Of a DNA stretch of 64,000 bases, positions 61,501-64,000 are shown piece by piece. The DNA comes from Morella rubra (taxonomy: Eukaryota; Streptophyta; Magnoliopsida; Fagales; Myricaceae). The notes beneath the pieces were generated by a model, which made no database searches, was not told where the DNA came from, and saw only the letters and a list, made by a program, of their open reading frames with translations. Every line of letters begins with the position of its first letter. Within the stretch, counting starts at the first letter, position 1. Position numbers and translations under genes: made by a program. Location: the NCBI GenBank assembly GCA_003952965.2, contig CM025851.1, forward strand, positions 3,683,307-3,747,306, read 5' to 3'.

Positions 61501-63632
61501 CAAAAAAGCTGCTACAGTACAGAAGACAACTCCCGAAACACAACAGAGAGAACCTAAAGAGTTCCTGTTTAAATGAAGAGTTCCAATAACCAAACCAAGC
61601 CAAGAAAGCCCCAACACAAATGACAAGAGATAGGTTCAACAAAATAACATTGACCACATACTACAGTGTTCACAGATCAAATGTTTCCTTCAAACATTCT
61701 TTAAACTTTCTGCTTTTACAAAGAGTGGCAAAATAAACCCATCACTTCCAAAGAAATGGGAAAAGAGCAAGTTATTCACAATTTCGCTCCCCAATTCATC
61801 AAAATCCTCAAGGAGACATCTTTGCAATCCAACCTCCCCCCCAACCCCCTTGTTGAGATCTCACATTGCTTAGAAGAACCTAATTAGAAGACTTAATAAG
61901 AGGTTTGGATAACTCTAACTTTAAAGCATGTCTTTTGGTCTAGAACCCAGGTTCTCATCAATTGGTGGCCCATGCGTCCTTCCTAGGCGGTGTGGTGGCT
62001 TGCATGACCCCATTTTCTTCAACCCTATAGATCCGGTACGGGTCAGGGTAGGCCCCAGTCCAGTGAAAGCCCCCTATAGAGGCCATGTGGGAGACGCAGA
62101 CGACGAGGACGTCGGTTTTCGAAGGATGAGAGATTGTTGAGATCCCACATTGCTTAGGAGAACCTAATTAGAAGACTTAATAAGAGGGCTTGGATAACTC
62201 TAACTCTAAGGCATGTCTTTTGGTCTAGAACCCAGTCCTCATCACCCCCCCCCCCCCCCCTCTCTCCCTCTCTAAAAAAAAAAGATTATTGAGAAGGAAA
62301 AACGACAATCAGCTTAACTACAATCCGATGAAGACCAAAAGAATGCAATCCATCTTCCATGGTAAATTATCAAGCGGAATCATATATTGGTTCAAAGTAA
62401 GGCTCAAACAAAATACTTGGCTTAAAAATAAGATAATCTAAAAGGCAGTGATACGAAAGGGTGTAGAAACCACTAATCTCAACATAAAGCATTTGTGTGA
62501 CAAATATCATACAGAAGCGCCTCATAGGTGTGGATAGTTTGAACGGCAATGCCAGCTAAACTAGCCATACCCTAGCAATTAAAGGTGCAATATAAGGGCA
62601 ACAACTAAGCTACAATCACCCATCTAGGCCCTGACTCACTCAGGTGACACAGATACCTCAGCATCACAAATGTAAAGCTTTGACAAAGTCTTATAGCCAG
62701 ACAAATGACAATCTCCACCAAGCAACCCCGCAACATACAGACACAAAAAGAGAGTATAGTCGATCCCTAGTATCTGTATACTAAATGATAAACTCTTTTT
62801 TCCAGTTGTTGCAAAATGCATAAAACTCGTGTTAACCTCACATATTTTTCAAGAAACACACAGATTCTTTATGTCACAGCCTAATATCATAGCAGAGTAC
62901 AGACCAATTACCTTGGATAAAATTCTCTGGTAGGGGTTCTTTTTCATCTAGGGAGAGATACAACTCCGCAAGGTCTTCGCTTTTGGCACTTTCAATCAAG
63001 TGCTTTAAGAAAACAGAAGAGATGTAGACAGCATTAACGGCCTTATTGTAGACATTGGACGGAGCACCAGAAGCTGAAATACAATCTTGCAAGCACCACG
63101 AAAGGTGAATCAAAATCTTTGCAAGATGCCTCGTGTATTGGTTGTTTCGAGCTGCACAAAGGGAGAAAACAAAAGAAAAATCAAAACAACACGCCCAGCG
63201 TCAAACGTAACGATCACATGTTACTTCTTAACAGAAAACAAAAAGAAAATGGTGAGCGAGCATATGATAGAAGCAAGATTCTAGATGTAGGGAAGTTCAC
63301 TGGAGCACAAAATTAGTCAATTACAGCTTCAAATTCTAACCGCAAAAAGTATTACCTAATTGAACCATATATATGCTCTGTAAAAGCATGAATGAAAATT
63401 AATCGTGATTCTAACAAAATATAGGAGAGAACAGCTCACCGAAGAGCTCGCAGGCTTGGCGAACACGATGAGATGGCCACTGAAGGTTGAGAGGGAGCTC
63501 GAGGAGTTTCTGCCAGAAATCGGAGGAAATAGGGAACGACTTCTCGCCAACGAAGGTTCCGATCAGGTACTCCGCAGTCTCCTGAGGCCGCGCGCCGCTG
63601 CTCTTGCGCGGCGTTGAAGGCACCGACCCCAT
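55514..63632 (-). CDS. DYM: Dymeclin (DYM), Golgi-associated protein
   Basis: Exons in transcript order: 63632-63440, 63151-62912, 61435-61372, 61288-61159, 61079-60935, 60675-60427, 60339-60255, 59686-59584, 59357-59232, 59163-59050, 58039-57921, 57814-57733, 57617-57525, 57415-57326, 57158-57039, 56948-56857, 56217-56160, 55594-55514. They total 2,184 nt, 727 residues. The start MGSVPSTP fits an N-myristoylated glycine as in animal dymeclin. Conserved segments include [63 protein letters not shown] and [13 protein letters not shown]. Dymeclin is a helical-repeat protein linked to Golgi organisation and traffic. Exon 16 exists in two tandem copies (the other is 56600-56512); the model uses 56948-56857 because its FTYEQ reading matches relatives better. 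Intron 2 holds a miniature LTR element. Confidence 0.94.
56292..56984. repeat. 345/348-bp tandem duplication including dymeclin exon 16
   Basis: Units 56292-56636 and 56637-56984 are nearly identical; the main difference is three bases inside the exon. Each holds a full exon with its acceptor and donor plus flanking intron. Confidence 0.95.
56512..56600 (-). other. Dymeclin alternative exon 16b
   Basis: This 89-nt copy of exon 16 keeps the CAG acceptor and the GTATG donor and reads [18 protein letters not shown]. It lacks three bases relative to 16a (FTYEQ becomes LYEQ). Using it instead of 16a keeps the frame. Using both makes a TGA stop right at the junction (TG + ATG). Confidence 0.8.
61851..62244 (+). 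mobile_element. TRIM-like miniature LTR retrotransposon
   Basis: Two 110-bp direct repeats (61851-61960 and 62135-62244) begin TGTTGAGATC and end in TCATCA, with the TG...CA ends of LTRs. They flank only 174 bp of non-coding interior. A purine-rich tract (GAAGGATGAGAGA) stands just before the right LTR, where a polypurine tract belongs. The interior opens ATTGGTGGCCCATGCG directly after the left LTR; the usual Met-tRNA primer site (TGGTATCAGAGC) is not intact. The short C-rich sequence on both outer sides may be the target duplication. It lies in dymeclin intron 2. Confidence 0.82.
62245..62260. repeat. Poly-C tract beside the TRIM element
   Basis: Sixteen C directly follow the right LTR and are followed by a CT-rich stretch. 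The left LTR is also preceded by C runs (about 61834-61849), so insertion into a C-rich target is likely. Confidence 0.85.
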
Positions 63633-64000
63633 TCACAAGTTGTTGATAGTCACTGAGTCGACTCTCAATCAAAAGCCGAGCCGGGGGATATCCGAGCCGT
63701 CTTGACTGGTTGACATCAATGGCAATGAAGAAAAACACAGCAGAGATGAGGTTTCGGGGGCGTTGGATCGGTTGGCTTCTATAGAGATTGGAAATGCAGT
63801 TCTTTATGTTGGGGAGACAAACAGCTTCGTAACGAAGGCTTTAGGGACTTTACAGAGAGGTAGACGACTTTGGAGTATTTTTGGGGACGGGACGATGATC
63901 CCTCGTTCCTCGTTCGGTTCCGCTCGTGGACGAAATTGGCCTCGGGATTGTATATAAATTCTACGGCATATAATATGTATTTAGACATTTAGTAATTGTT
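63633..64000. other. Dymeclin 5' leader and promoter region
   Basis: Sequence upstream of the minus-strand dymeclin start. No second gene was seen before the window ends. Confidence 0.5.

Noticed and set aside
1-64000. CRISPR arrays, operons, phage or other bacterial systems
   Set aside because: The window is plant nuclear DNA with spliced genes; the repeats are plant transposons and tandem duplications without regular spacers.

Overview
The window is nuclear DNA of a flowering plant, most likely a woody eudicot. Split genes have plant-consensus GT-AG introns, intergenic DNA is AT-rich with CT/AT microsatellites and small transposons, and the gene families are plant-specific (AGO10, ELIP, MIR167, a TSJT1/AILP-type protein). 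I could not name the species. Exon boundaries were read by eye from splice signals and from reading-frame agreement with remembered family proteins. Every coding model below closes in frame from ATG to stop.

Layout: a decayed reading frame of unknown family (882-1311, -); AGO10 (3308-12368, +, 21 coding exons); about 6 kb without a coding gene but with a MITE; a MIR167 hairpin (18828-18928, -); about 5 kb without a gene; an LRR + EDR1-like + kinase gene (24049-32601, -, 11 exons); DMC1 (34599-37951, +, 15 exons, the last intron apparently U12-type AT-AC); a TSJT1/AILP-like gene (38697-41285, -); two more copies of the MITE; a p24-beta cargo receptor (44411-47334, -); an aldo-keto reductase (49940-52804, +) whose promoter and first two exons are repeated in a 1,625 bp tandem copy; an ELIP gene (53825-54647, +); and dymeclin (55514-63632, -, 18 exons) with one tandemly duplicated exon and a miniature LTR element in intron 2.

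The genes do not form one pathway. They cover small-RNA control (AGO10, MIR167), meiotic recombination (DMC1), secretory traffic (p24, dymeclin), photoprotection (ELIP), redox metabolism (AKR) and signalling (LRR-kinase). What ties them together is position. From memory, Arabidopsis carries ELIP1, a p24 gene, an AILP-like gene, DMC1 and MIR167A within At3g22840-At3g22886, and dymeclin next to the LRR-kinase at At1g04200/At1g04210. The window therefore looks like a less fractionated form of an ancestral block.

Most worth a second look: the apparently identical AKR promoter/exon duplication, the dymeclin exon pair that can only be used alternatively, the probable U12 intron of DMC1, the kinase with DFD in place of DFG, and MIR167 with its linkage.
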